Assembly (NCBI GenBank): GCA_030668755.1
Contig: DAOVEW010000002.1
Location: forward strand, 1 to 16,677
Origin: Bacillota bacterium
Lineage (GTDB): Bacteria > Armatimonadota > Hebobacteria > Hebobacterales > Hebobacteraceae
Reading direction: 5' to 3'
DNA length: 16,677 nucleotides
A program made the position numbers and the translations under genes. This document shows, piece by piece, positions 7,537 to 13,346 of the stretch. Every line of letters begins with the position of its first letter. The first letter of the stretch is position 1. The notes under the pieces are model-generated. The model had not been told where the DNA came from. It did not search any database and was given only the letters and a program-made list of their open reading frames with translations.

Positions 7537-8796
7537 CTAGAGGCCGAGTTGGTAGAGCTCCCTGGGGTTGTCCCAGAGCCATCTGCGGGCGAGGGTGAGG
7601 GCCTGGTCCTCGGTCATCTGGCCGCGCTCGATGCGGCCGGCGAGCACGCTGGCGATGTCTTCGCGCGCCATTACGAGGTGGCCATAAACCTTCTCGACGG
7701 CCAAGGCGTAGTCGCCGCCGAAGCCGATGACCTTGTTCGTGGGGACCAGGTCTATCACCTCGTCGAGCGCATCGGTTGCGAAGCGTTGCGAGATGATGTG
7801 AGTCCAACAGAAATTGAGCCAGACGTTGGCGAAGCCCTTGCCGAGCATAATGGACTCGCGCACCCACGGGTAGCCGAGGTGATACATGTCGAAGCGAACG
7901 CTGGGGTGGCGCTCCAGGATGGGGATCATATGGAGCGGGTCGAGGGTTCGGAAGTCGCCCCAGTATCCGGTATGCACGCAGACGACGAGGTTCTCCTCCT
8001 CAGAGCACTTGATCATCTCATCGACGACATAGTCGCGGAGGGGGTTAACGGCCGGGAGTGATGAGGCGGTGCCCTTTCTCAGGTCCTCAAAGCACTCCAG
8101 AGCGGCCTGGCGGCTGGGGCTGCGGTAGGGGTTCGATACCATCTTGAGGCCGACCGCGCCCTCTGACTTTACCTGCTTGATGTAGCTTCGATTGGCGGCC
8201 ACCAGGTCGTCCAAGCTGCTGACCGCGATGGCGGGATCCATGGGGCGCAGGTTGCCCTGCCAGTCCATCACAGCCGGACGGCAGACCTGATCCCAGACCT
8301 CCATCTCGGTTACGAGCGGCATGACCGGCGTGAGGAGCGGTTGGCCTACGTCCGTGCGGGCGGCCTGGGTGAGGGCGGTGCGGATGTTGCAGGCGTCCTT
8401 GAGCACCCGCTGGTAGATGCCGGGAGTGTTGGCCTTCGCCATCTTCTGCGAGATGTCCGCGTAAGTTCGCTCGCTGATGTCGTCGGCGCCGTAGAACTTC
8501 TTTGCGGCGATGAGAGCGGCGCGGGCGTAAGAGCCCCAGCGGATGTGCTCCCAGTAGGGGGCGAAGAGCTTCCAGCGGTAGTCGAGGGGGAGATCCGTAT
8601 TCCGGGTGACCTCGTAGTCGGACTCGGACATGCGGGCGACCATGAGGTCGCGGCGGGTGTAGTGAGAGAAGAGCGTGAAGACGTCCACCTTTGCCGAGGT
8701 ACGGACGCGCTCGGGGGAGAGGTGCTCGTGGGCGTCGATGATCTCGATCTGCTCGAGGGCGGCGATGAGGCGCTGGACGAGGTTGGCTGCCGGCAT
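7537..8796 (-). CDS. Amidohydrolase family 2 metal-dependent hydrolase
   Basis: 419 residues, TIM-barrel amidohydrolase of the Amidohydro_2 type. The barrel metal-site residues are visible: H23-E-H25 after strand 1 (IIDAHEHL), H275 (VVCVHTGYWGD), H306 (DMYHLGYPWV) and D362 (GFGGDY). K218 (GLKMV) sits in the position of a barrel-strand lysine. The C-terminus NPRELYQLGL is a usual ending. Members include decarboxylases, lactonases and uronate-processing enzymes; I cannot tell the substrate. The HEH motif, rather than a bare HxH with downstream Lys carboxylation, suggests a mononuclear or uronate-isomerase-like site. Start ATG 8796 has GGAGGG four bases upstream; the reading frame continues 34 codons further 5' but reads as non-coding. 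It is divergent from the DsbA remnant and MFS gene. No signal peptide, so cytoplasmic. Confidence 0.9.
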   Translation of the reverse strand: MPAANLVQRLIAALEQIEIIDAHEHLSPERVRTSAKVDVFTLFSHYTRRDLMVARMSESDYEVTRNTDLPLDYRWKLFAPYWEHIRWGSYARAALIAAKKFYGADDISERTYADISQKMAKANTPGIYQRVLKDACNIRTALTQAARTDVGQPLLTPVMPLVTEMEVWDQVCRPAVMDWQGNLRPMDPAIAVSSLDDLVAANRSYIKQVKSEGAVGLKMVSNPYRSPSRQAALECFEDLRKGTASSLPAVNPLRDYVVDEMIKCSEEENLVVCVHTGYWGDFRTLDPLHMIPILERHPSVRFDMYHLGYPWVRESIMLGKGFANVWLNFCWTHIISQRFATDALDEVIDLVPTNKVIGFGGDYALAVEKVYGHLVMAREDIASVLAGRIERGQMTEDQALTLARRWLWDNPRELYQLGL

Positions 8797-8989
8797 GTTT
8801 CCCTCCGGGCGCGGCAAGCGGACAGCCGCCTTCCGCGCTGGGCGTTTGGCAGGGACTCCCTTCGGCGCAGCTTGCAGCAGCGCCTGCTGGCTGAGCACTT
8901 GGCAGGGTGGCGCGACAGGAACCGGCGGCGGCCCACGCCGTCAAGAGGAGGGAGTCCGCGTCTGCACTGACAATGGGTGCAGCGATCAG

Positions 8990-9214
8990 ATGAGCCTCTA
9001 TCGGGAACTCCTGGACGGGTTTGAGCGGGACATGACGGACGCCGCGAAGAAGCATAGGCTCAGAGAGGAGAAGGTGCTCGGTGTAAGGAGCAGGGTGAAT
9101 GGAATACCGACCCTGTTCATCAACGGGGTGCGGTGCCAAGGAGCGACAGGGCCGGTGGACGACGAGGAGTTGAGGAAAGCCATCGGGGCAGCACTGGCGG
9201 AGAGATCGCGGTAG
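8990..9214 (+). pseudogene. C-terminal remnant of a DsbA-family thioredoxin-like protein
   Basis: 74 codons from ATG 8990 to TAG 9212. The residues LLDGFERDMTD...GVRSRVNGIPTLFINGVRCQG followed by DDEELRKAIGAAL match the last third of DsbA/Thioredoxin_4 proteins, whose usual form is LERFERDL...GVRSGVNGTPTFFINGVRHDG. The cis-Pro loop (GIPT) is kept. The N-terminal half with the CxxC redox site is absent. No frame in the 190 bases upstream encodes it, and the divergent amidohydrolase begins at 8796, leaving no room for about 100 more residues. ATG 8990 lacks a good ribosome site. The stop codon abuts the ATG of the MFS gene, so translation of the remnant could still couple to that gene. An alternative is a small redox-inactive protein in use; I favour a truncated pseudogene. 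Confidence 0.7.
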
Positions 9215-10519
9215 ATGGCCCGCGGAGAGAGAAGCTCGGCTGCGGAACCGGGCGGCGGCGAGACGCGGCTGGGGGTGAGTCGCAACGTCCTGCTGCTGGG
9301 CGTGGTCAGCCTGCTCACAGATGTGAGCAGCGAGATATCGGTGACGTTTCTCCCTTTCTTCCTCGCGAATGTGCTGGGGGTGAAGACGGCCGTGATCGGC
9401 CTGATCGAGGGAGTTGCGGAGAGCACGGCAAGCTTGACGCGGCTCGGATCGGGGTGGCTTTCAGATCGCTGGCGGGCCCGGAGGGCTCTGGTCATCATGG
9501 GCTACGGGCTGTCCGCACTGAGCAAGCCGTTCCTGTATTTCGCAAATGCCTGGCCCACCGTGCTGAGCGTCCGATTCGCGGACCGGGTGGGCAAGGGAGT
9601 GAGGACGAGCCCACGGGACGCGCTGCTGGCGGCGTCGGCGGCAAAAGAATCCCGCGGCTTCTCATTTGGCTTCCACCGAGGAGCAGACACGGCCGGTGCC
9701 TTTCTGGGGCTGTCGGTCGTGGCGCTCGTGATCTACCTCTCCCAGGGATGGGCCGCGCCGCTCCAGGAGCTTGCCTTCCGTCGCCTGGTGCTGGTGGCGG
9801 TGGTTCCGGGATTCCTCGCCGTTCTCGTGCTGCTTTGGGTGCGAGAGATTGGCCCTCGGCGGTCGGTCGCAGAGCAGTCCCGCCGCCGAGAAGCGGGAGC
9901 TCAGGTCGGGAGAGGTTACGGGCGGCGGTTTACGCTGTTTCTGGTTGCGGCCGGGCTGTTCAGCCTGGCCAACTCGAGCGACGCCTTCGTGCTGCTGCGG
10001 ACGCAGAATCTGGGCCTCTCGGTGGCAGCCATCGCGCTCGTGCTGGCGGGGTTCAATCTCGTGTACAGCCTCGTCTCCCCCATTGCCGGGAGGCTGTCTG
10101 ACCGCGTGGGGCGGCCTGTGATGATCGAGCTGGGGTGGGGGCTTTACGCTGTGACTTACCTGGGGTTTGCGCTTGCGCGGTCGGCGTGGGCGGTGTGGCC
10201 GCTGTTTGCGCTGTACGCTGTCTACTATGGCCTGGCGGAGGGAACGGCGCGGGCGCTCGTCGCCGACCTCGTGCCCGATGCGCGGCGGGGGACGGCATAT
10301 GGCCTGTATAGTACTGTGGTGGGAGTCACCGCGCTCCCGGCGAGCTTGCTGGCGGGTCTGGTGTGGCAGGGAGTGGGCGCGTGGCCGGGCTGGGGGCCAT
10401 CTGCGCCGTTTGTGTTGGGGAGCGCGCTGGCCGGAGCGGCGGCGGTGGTGCTGGTGACCGTCACGCGCGGGTCTGGCGGACCGGTCGCCACGAAGCACGC
10501 AGCGCCCGGTGGTTCTTAG
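9215..10519 (+). CDS. Major facilitator superfamily transporter
   Basis: 434 residues with about 12 hydrophobic helices, the standard MFS size. The first helix ends in LLTDVSSE (33-40), a mark of one bacterial MFS subgroup. Motif A is present in both halves: GWLSDRWRARR (80-90), and GRLSDRVGRP in the loop between the first two helices of the second half. The loop DRVGKGVRTSPRDAL (123-137) is also conserved in that subgroup. A charged central loop (EIGPRRSVAEQSRRREAG) separates the halves. It is an inner-membrane secondary carrier driven by proton or ion gradient; the substrate is not readable. The ATG immediately follows the TAG of the DsbA remnant, with GGAGAG about 11 bases upstream. The downstream membrane gene begins 12 bases after its stop, so the two are probably one operon. 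Confidence 0.93.
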   Translation: MARGERSSAAEPGGGETRLGVSRNVLLLGVVSLLTDVSSEISVTFLPFFLANVLGVKTAVIGLIEGVAESTASLTRLGSGWLSDRWRARRALVIMGYGLSALSKPFLYFANAWPTVLSVRFADRVGKGVRTSPRDALLAASAAKESRGFSFGFHRGADTAGAFLGLSVVALVIYLSQGWAAPLQELAFRRLVLVAVVPGFLAVLVLLWVREIGPRRSVAEQSRRREAGAQVGRGYGRRFTLFLVAAGLFSLANSSDAFVLLRTQNLGLSVAAIALVLAGFNLVYSLVSPIAGRLSDRVGRPVMIELGWGLYAVTYLGFALARSAWAVWPLFALYAVYYGLAEGTARALVADLVPDARRGTAYGLYSTVVGVTALPASLLAGLVWQGVGAWPGWGPSAPFVLGSALAGAAAVVLVTVTRGSGGPVATKHAAPGGS

Positions 10520-10531
10520 GAGGAGGAGATA

Positions 10532-11524
10532 TTGCGCCGTCAAGAGCAGGGCGCAAAGCGAGAAGGCTCAGGCGACGAGCAGCGGCCGGCGGTGCGGGAG
10601 GTCGGGCTCGCGCTGCTCTACCTCGGACTGGGGCTGGTGAGCGGGCTGGTGTGGGCACGGCTGGCGAATCTGGGGGAGCTTCCCAAATGGCACCTCGACA
10701 TGATATTGGGGAGGGCGCCGGCCCCGAACCAGTACCGGCCGCTCACGCCGTGGCTGGCGCAAGTGGTGATCTACGCGCTGCCGAGCCACAACCTCTTCAC
10801 GGCCTATATGCTGGTGCGGTCAGTCGTGACGGGGGTCACGCTCTACCTGTTCGATCGCTACATGCGGGTGTGGTTCTCGCCCGGTGCGGCCGCGGCGGGC
10901 GCGCTGTGTCTGGCCGCCATTCTGCCGTTCACGTACCTGCATGTCGTGCAGGAGAGCGACCCGATCAATCTCCTGGCCTTCGTGCTGGCGTTCTGGGCGC
11001 TGGCGCGAGGCCGGGACCTGCTGCTCCTGCCGCTCGTGCTGGTGGGCACGTTGAACCGCGAGACGACGGCGATGATCCCGGCGGTGTACCTCTTCGCGCG
11101 CCTGGGGCGACGACCGATTGCCGAGGTCGTCTGGAAGACGGCGGCCCTGGCAGCTGCATGGGCGGCCGTCTATCTGCCGATGGTCTGGGTGCTCTACGGC
11201 AGGCGGGAGTACTACTGTGATGTAGTGATGTGGCGCCTGAATGTGGAGTCGTGGGCGCCGACCGCGCAGGTTCTGCTGTTGTTCGGGGTGATGTGGGTGC
11301 TGGCCTTTGCCGTGGCGAGACGGGGGCCGCTGTTGCTGCGGCGAGCGCTCTGGCTGCTTCCGCCGTTCGTGATTCTGCACTACGTGGTGGCGATGGTGAG
11401 GGAGGTGCGGTTGTTCCTGCCGTTCGCCCCCGTGGTTATCCCTCTTGCCTGGTGGGTGTTGCTCCCTGAGACGAGGCTGAAGGGCGGAGAGAACGAAGGG
11501 CGACGGCAGCCGGGCCGTATGTGA
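10532..11524 (+). CDS. Polytopic membrane protein, GT-C glycosyltransferase-like
   Basis: 330 residues with about eight to ten membrane helices. TTG start at 10532, set by a strong AGGAGGAGA immediately upstream; no ATG would give a better N-terminus. After a charged N-tail and first helix there is a large loop with PNQYRPLTPWL (65-75), then QESDPINL (140-147), LNRETTAMIP (174-183) and REVRLFLPFAPVVIPL (290-305). The NRET and REVR motifs, acidic residues in the early loops and overall helix pattern resemble undefined GT-C membrane proteins related to lipid-linked sugar transferases. There is no clear DxD/ExD catalytic motif, so activity is an inference and it might have another membrane role. 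It is in an operon with the MFS gene, which suggests a shared function in envelope sugar or lipid handling. Confidence 0.8.
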   Translation: MRRQEQGAKREGSGDEQRPAVREVGLALLYLGLGLVSGLVWARLANLGELPKWHLDMILGRAPAPNQYRPLTPWLAQVVIYALPSHNLFTAYMLVRSVVTGVTLYLFDRYMRVWFSPGAAAAGALCLAAILPFTYLHVVQESDPINLLAFVLAFWALARGRDLLLLPLVLVGTLNRETTAMIPAVYLFARLGRRPIAEVVWKTAALAAAWAAVYLPMVWVLYGRREYYCDVVMWRLNVESWAPTAQVLLLFGVMWVLAFAVARRGPLLLRRALWLLPPFVILHYVVAMVREVRLFLPFAPVVIPLAWWVLLPETRLKGGENEGRRQPGRM

Positions 11525-11968
11525 CCTTTTCTTCACATTTCTCCGGGGCTGGCAGCAAGGCGTCCCTCTCCGCGTCGAATCATTGAGGAGATGTTGGATT
11601 TCCGCTCAACAGGGCAGGTGGATGTTCGATTTGCTGGATATGGCCGCTCTTCGGATGTGGTAACGCTGGACGCAGATGAGGCAAGCGGAACTTAGAGTGT
11701 GTGGTTGACTGATGAGGGGAAGTCTCTGGAAGCGACAGCCGGCGCAGGAACGAGGCCGGCGGCTCCAGGACATGGCGTGGTCCGCCGATAGTGTTGAAGA
11801 GGGAGGGGTCTCGGACCGTTGGGGAAGCCCGGCGATGGCGAGCGGGAGGTCGAATCCTCCCGGCCGGGAGGATGGCTCATCCGGCGGGCCGCTTATCGCC
11901 GCAGAGACCCCGTGCACCCGTCCGGTGGGCGGGCGGAGAAAATGGAAGCATACAGAGGAGGTAGGACG
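11525..11968 (+). other. Intergenic region upstream of the small membrane protein
   Basis: 444 bp without a convincing gene. A frame from 11712 to 11972 exists but has no ribosome site and low-complexity composition. The region is structured, with a direct GTTGAAG/GGTCTCGG stretch (about 11792-11817) and an exact palindrome at 11854-11873. It probably holds the promoter and a long leader for the gene at 11969. TTGACT at 11705-11710 could be a -35 element, but I see no matching -10. Confidence 0.4.
11854..11873. repeat. 20-bp perfect palindrome in the leader of the small membrane protein
   Basis: Bases 11854-11873 (ATCCTCCCGGCCGGGAGGAT) are a perfect self-complement with no spacer. An overlapping alternative hairpin, GGGAGG (11844-11849) with CCTCCC (11856-11861), would compete with it. 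This could be a dimeric-protein operator or an RNA switch. Confidence 0.7.
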
Positions 11969-12319
11969 GTGAACAAGTCGGTGCCTACGTTGTTGGGGAT
12001 CATCATCATCTTGCTGGTCGTGGTGCTTGTGGTCCTGGTCTACGACTACAAGCTGACCTCCGGACTGGCGACTGGTCGGGTTGCTGGAACCGTCGGCGGG
12101 CAGTTGCTGACCGGTGTTCAGCAGCCGGGGGAGGATATCGGGATCGGAGAGGTGCTTGAGGGGCGAGCTCAGCCGGATGCTGTGCCCTCTCCGGTACAGA
12201 CGCAGACGCGCGGGGCTGAGCTGAGTCGCGAGGCGAAAGAACGTCGCGCCGCCCGCGAACAGGGCGAGACGCCGCAGGGCGAGCTGCGCGAGGCAGTGCC
12301 GCCGCCCTCTGGGCCCTAG
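11969..12319 (+). CDS. Small single-span membrane protein, function unknown
   Basis: 116 residues. GTG 11969 is the start because AGGAGGT sits six bases upstream, the best such site here; an ATG at 11942 would add nine residues without a comparable site. Residues 7-25 (TLLGIIIILLVVVLVVLVY) form one uninterrupted membrane helix. A short cytoplasmic N-terminus (MNKSVP) and the following YDYKLTSG suggest an N-in, C-out or signal-anchor topology. The C-terminal 90 residues are Gly/Gln/Pro/Glu-rich and probably disordered, with a charged segment SREAKERRAAREQGE. There is no lipobox and no known domain. It is followed by a clear terminator, so it is a one-gene transcript. I do not recognise the family. 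Confidence 0.8.
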   Translation: MNKSVPTLLGIIIILLVVVLVVLVYDYKLTSGLATGRVAGTVGGQLLTGVQQPGEDIGIGEVLEGRAQPDAVPSPVQTQTRGAELSREAKERRAAREQGETPQGELREAVPPPSGP

Positions 12320-12351
12320 CGACAGCCCTGACGGGCCAGGAAGTCCCTAGT

Positions 12352-12381
12352 GAAAGGATCCGGCGCGAGCCGGGTCCTTTC
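12352..12381 (+). terminator. Intrinsic terminator of the small membrane protein
   Basis: Arms 12352-12364 and 12369-12381 (GAAAGGATCCGGC with GCCGGGTCCTTTC) pair over 13 bp with one G-T wobble around a GCGA (GNRA) tetraloop. The 3' arm ends in CCTTTCCT. It begins 33 bases after the stop at 12319. Confidence 0.8.
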
Positions 12382-12495
12382 CTGTGGCCGGGAGGGCAGT
12401 GGCAGCGGTGCTTGAGGCTGACGACCGGTGGTTGTCTGGAAGGGGAGAGGAAAGGGCAGGATAGCCGAGCATCGTCGAGGTGCCAAAATGCGACA

Positions 12496-12530
12496 GCCCT
12501 GCGGTGAAGCGTTTCCTCCCCCCGCAGGGC
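12496..12530. repeat. Hairpin preceding prepilin-leader copy 1
   Basis: Arms GCCCTGCGG (12496-12504) and CCGCAGGGC (12522-12530) are perfect complements with a 17-base loop. It lies just upstream of prepilin-leader copy 1; copy 2 has a comparable hairpin on its own 5' side. Confidence 0.55.
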
Positions 12531-12536
12531 CATCTA

Positions 12537-12587
12537 GGCGGTTTGTTCACGATGATCGAGCTGTTGGTGGTAACCGCCGAGGATATA
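12537..12587 (+). pseudogene. Prepilin cleavage-segment copy 1 (relic or RNA element)
   Basis: The plus strand reads GGLFTMIELLVVTAEDIY, matching the prepilin GFTLIELLVVIA segment, then loses the hydrophobic helix at once. Bases 12553-12573 are identical over 21 positions, wobble bases included, to the intact prepilin gene (14377-14357 on the minus strand). The match sits in the loop of an inverted repeat GGCGGTT (12537-12543) / AACCGCC (12572-12578). An open frame from GTG 12480 passes through it but has no ribosome site, and a terminator follows. Either a recombination scar from a prepilin gene or a transcribed element. Confidence 0.65.
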
Positions 12588-12597
12588 TACCACATCT

Positions 12598-12620
12598 CAC
12601 CCCGAAACCGGGGTGCTTTT
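12598..12620 (+). terminator. Intrinsic terminator after prepilin-leader copy 1
   Basis: Arms CACCCCG (12598-12604) and CGGGGTG (12609-12615) with loop AAAC, followed by CTTTTCTG. This is a classical hairpin plus T tract in the plus direction although no intact gene precedes it, which suggests that a short RNA ends here. Confidence 0.75.
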
Positions 12621-12742
12621 CTGTCCACAAGACGGGAGAGCGTGATGACATTGGGTGAAATCGCGCTCCACCGGGACGAAGGTCAGGGCAAAGAGCACAG
12701 CCGGCAAGAGAATCACAGAAGTTTACCCGCTTGTTCATAGTT

Positions 12743-12770
12743 CTGACACGAACACAGGGCACTCTATAGA
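12743..12770 (+). promoter_or_regulatory. Possible sigma-70-like promoter facing prepilin-leader copy 2
   Basis: CTGACA (12743-12748; five of six to TTGACA), 16-base spacer, TATAGA (12765-12770; four of six to TATAAT). Transcription would start near 12777, at the first bases of the antisense strand of prepilin-leader copy 2. Match quality is moderate. Confidence 0.35.
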
Positions 12771-12803
12771 CGAAACCACCAACAGCTCGATGAGGGCGAA
12801 TCT
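12765..12803 (-). pseudogene. Prepilin cleavage-segment copy 2 (opposite strand)
   Basis: The minus strand reads RRFALIELLVVSS, the prepilin segment again, and then leaves homology. The 17 bases ATCGAGCTGTTGGTGGT (12791-12775) are identical to the intact gene (14375-14359) and to copy 1. With two mismatches the match extends to 26 bases. The surrounding frame (12735-13067) has no convincing start or downstream pilin. On the 5' side, as in copy 1, there is a strong hairpin (12809-12836). Confidence 0.65.
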
Positions 12804-12808
12804 CCTTG

Positions 12809-12836
12809 GACCGCCTGGTGCCGCCGCCAGGCGGTC
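12809..12836. repeat. Hairpin beside prepilin-leader copy 2
   Basis: Arms GACCGCCTGG (12809-12818) and CCAGGCGGTC (12827-12836) are perfect complements over 10 bp with an 8-base loop. In the plus direction it would form the 3' structure of a short RNA starting near 12777. No T tract follows. Confidence 0.6.
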
Positions 12837-12941
12837 TCGCCGTTGTTCGGGGGACCGTGCAGGACGAGCTGCCGCGGCGCGGGTAACTACAAGACCGCCT
12901 TCGCGCGTTGGCGGAGAGGAACGAGTAAGCTGGCCGCCGCG

Positions 12942-13168
12942 GTGCTGGATGAGTCTCAGATGGCGGCGGTGCTCTGGCTCGACCGCCGATACCTCGTCCA
13001 AGTCGTCCGGAAGGCCGTCGGCCTGCGGTCCCTGGCCGATGACTCCGAGGAGGCGTTTAGCTATCACACCGCCGAGCCTTGCCTTTCTTCCTGGGCATGT
13101 TGGTGGGCAGCGCCCTGATCGGTCTACTTCAGTCTGTCGTGCTTCGGGCGCTCGGGCTGACTGCGTAG
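12942..13168 (+). pseudogene. Frameshifted C-terminal part of an unrecognised membrane protein
   Basis: One frame reads VLDESQMAAVLWLDRRYLVQVVRKAVGLRSLADDSEEAFSYHTAEP. A second frame continues from 13079 as LPFFLGMLVGSALIGLLQSVVLRALGLTA and stops at TAG 13166. The second part is a convincing membrane helix, and joining the two needs one extra base in the CCTTG of 13077-13081. The first frame continues only to CLSSWACWWAAP and stops. The start is unclear (GTG 12942 or ATG 12960), and no ribosome site is seen. A single-base deletion in a decaying gene or a sequencing error would both explain it. Family not recognised. Confidence 0.45.
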
Positions 13169-13221
13169 TTTCCCCTCTCGGACAGTCATCCGGGCCCTGC
13201 TGCAGATCTGGGCGGTAAGAG

Positions 13222-13259
13222 AAAAATCAGGCGGAGCGCCCGTCTGGGCGCTCCGCCTG
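13222..13259 (-). terminator. Strong intrinsic terminator of the prepilin-like gene
   Basis: Arms 13228-13241 and 13246-13259 (CAGGCGGAGCGCCC with GGGCGCTCCGCCTG) pair over 14 bp around a four-base loop. On the minus strand they are followed by ATTTTTC (13227-13221). It lies 88 bases 3' of the stop at 13347. Confidence 0.92.
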
Positions 13260-13292
13260 CACGTCTGATCTCCGTGCTGGGATCAGTTGTAG

Positions 13293-13336
13293 GCGGCGGA
13301 CATCTCACCGCCGCAACCTGGCTTGCAGCGCCAGGT
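13293..13336 (-). other. Tandem hairpins in the 3' region of the prepilin-like gene
   Basis: Two perfect stems precede the terminator in the minus direction: ACCTGGC (13316-13322) / GCCAGGT (13330-13336), and GCGGCGG (13293-13299) / CCGCCGC (13308-13314). Together with the terminator they give three consecutive structures in the 3' untranslated region, which might stabilise the mRNA against 3' exonucleases. Confidence 0.5.
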
Positions 13337-13346
13337 CAGGGCCGAC

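Larger units (their letters stand above)
12320..13346. other. 1-kb region with no intact gene but several structured elements
   Basis: Between the small membrane protein and the prepilin-like gene there is no convincing intact gene. The stretch holds, in order, a terminator, a hairpin, prepilin-leader copy 1 with its own terminator, a possible promoter, prepilin-leader copy 2 on the opposite strand, another hairpin, a frameshifted membrane-protein tail and a cluster of hairpins 3' of the prepilin gene. Each is listed separately. Confidence 0.7.

Noticed and set aside
5451..7598. 715-codon open frame on the plus strand
   Set aside because: Shadow of the MenA-like gene and the antisense of the basic-tail protein; Gly/Arg/Val-rich translation with no domain, while the other frames encode recognisable or better supported proteins.
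10820..11536. 238-codon minus-strand frame opposite the GT-C-like gene
   Set aside because: Arg/His/Pro/Gln-rich translation, no start signal; the plus-strand frame has a strong ribosome site and membrane helices.
11770..11873. tRNA-Ser-like stretch (GCCGATAGTGTTGAAG, then GGTCTCGGACC and GGAGGTCGAATCCTCC)
   Set aside because: The T loop is one base short, the anticodon stem-loop cannot form 5+7+5, and no acceptor stem or CCA closes the molecule. The resemblance is probably chance or at best a degenerate relic.
11712..11972. 86-codon open frame upstream of the small membrane protein
   Set aside because: No ribosome site, low-complexity composition typical of GC-rich non-coding frames, and it overlaps the well-supported GTG start at 11969.
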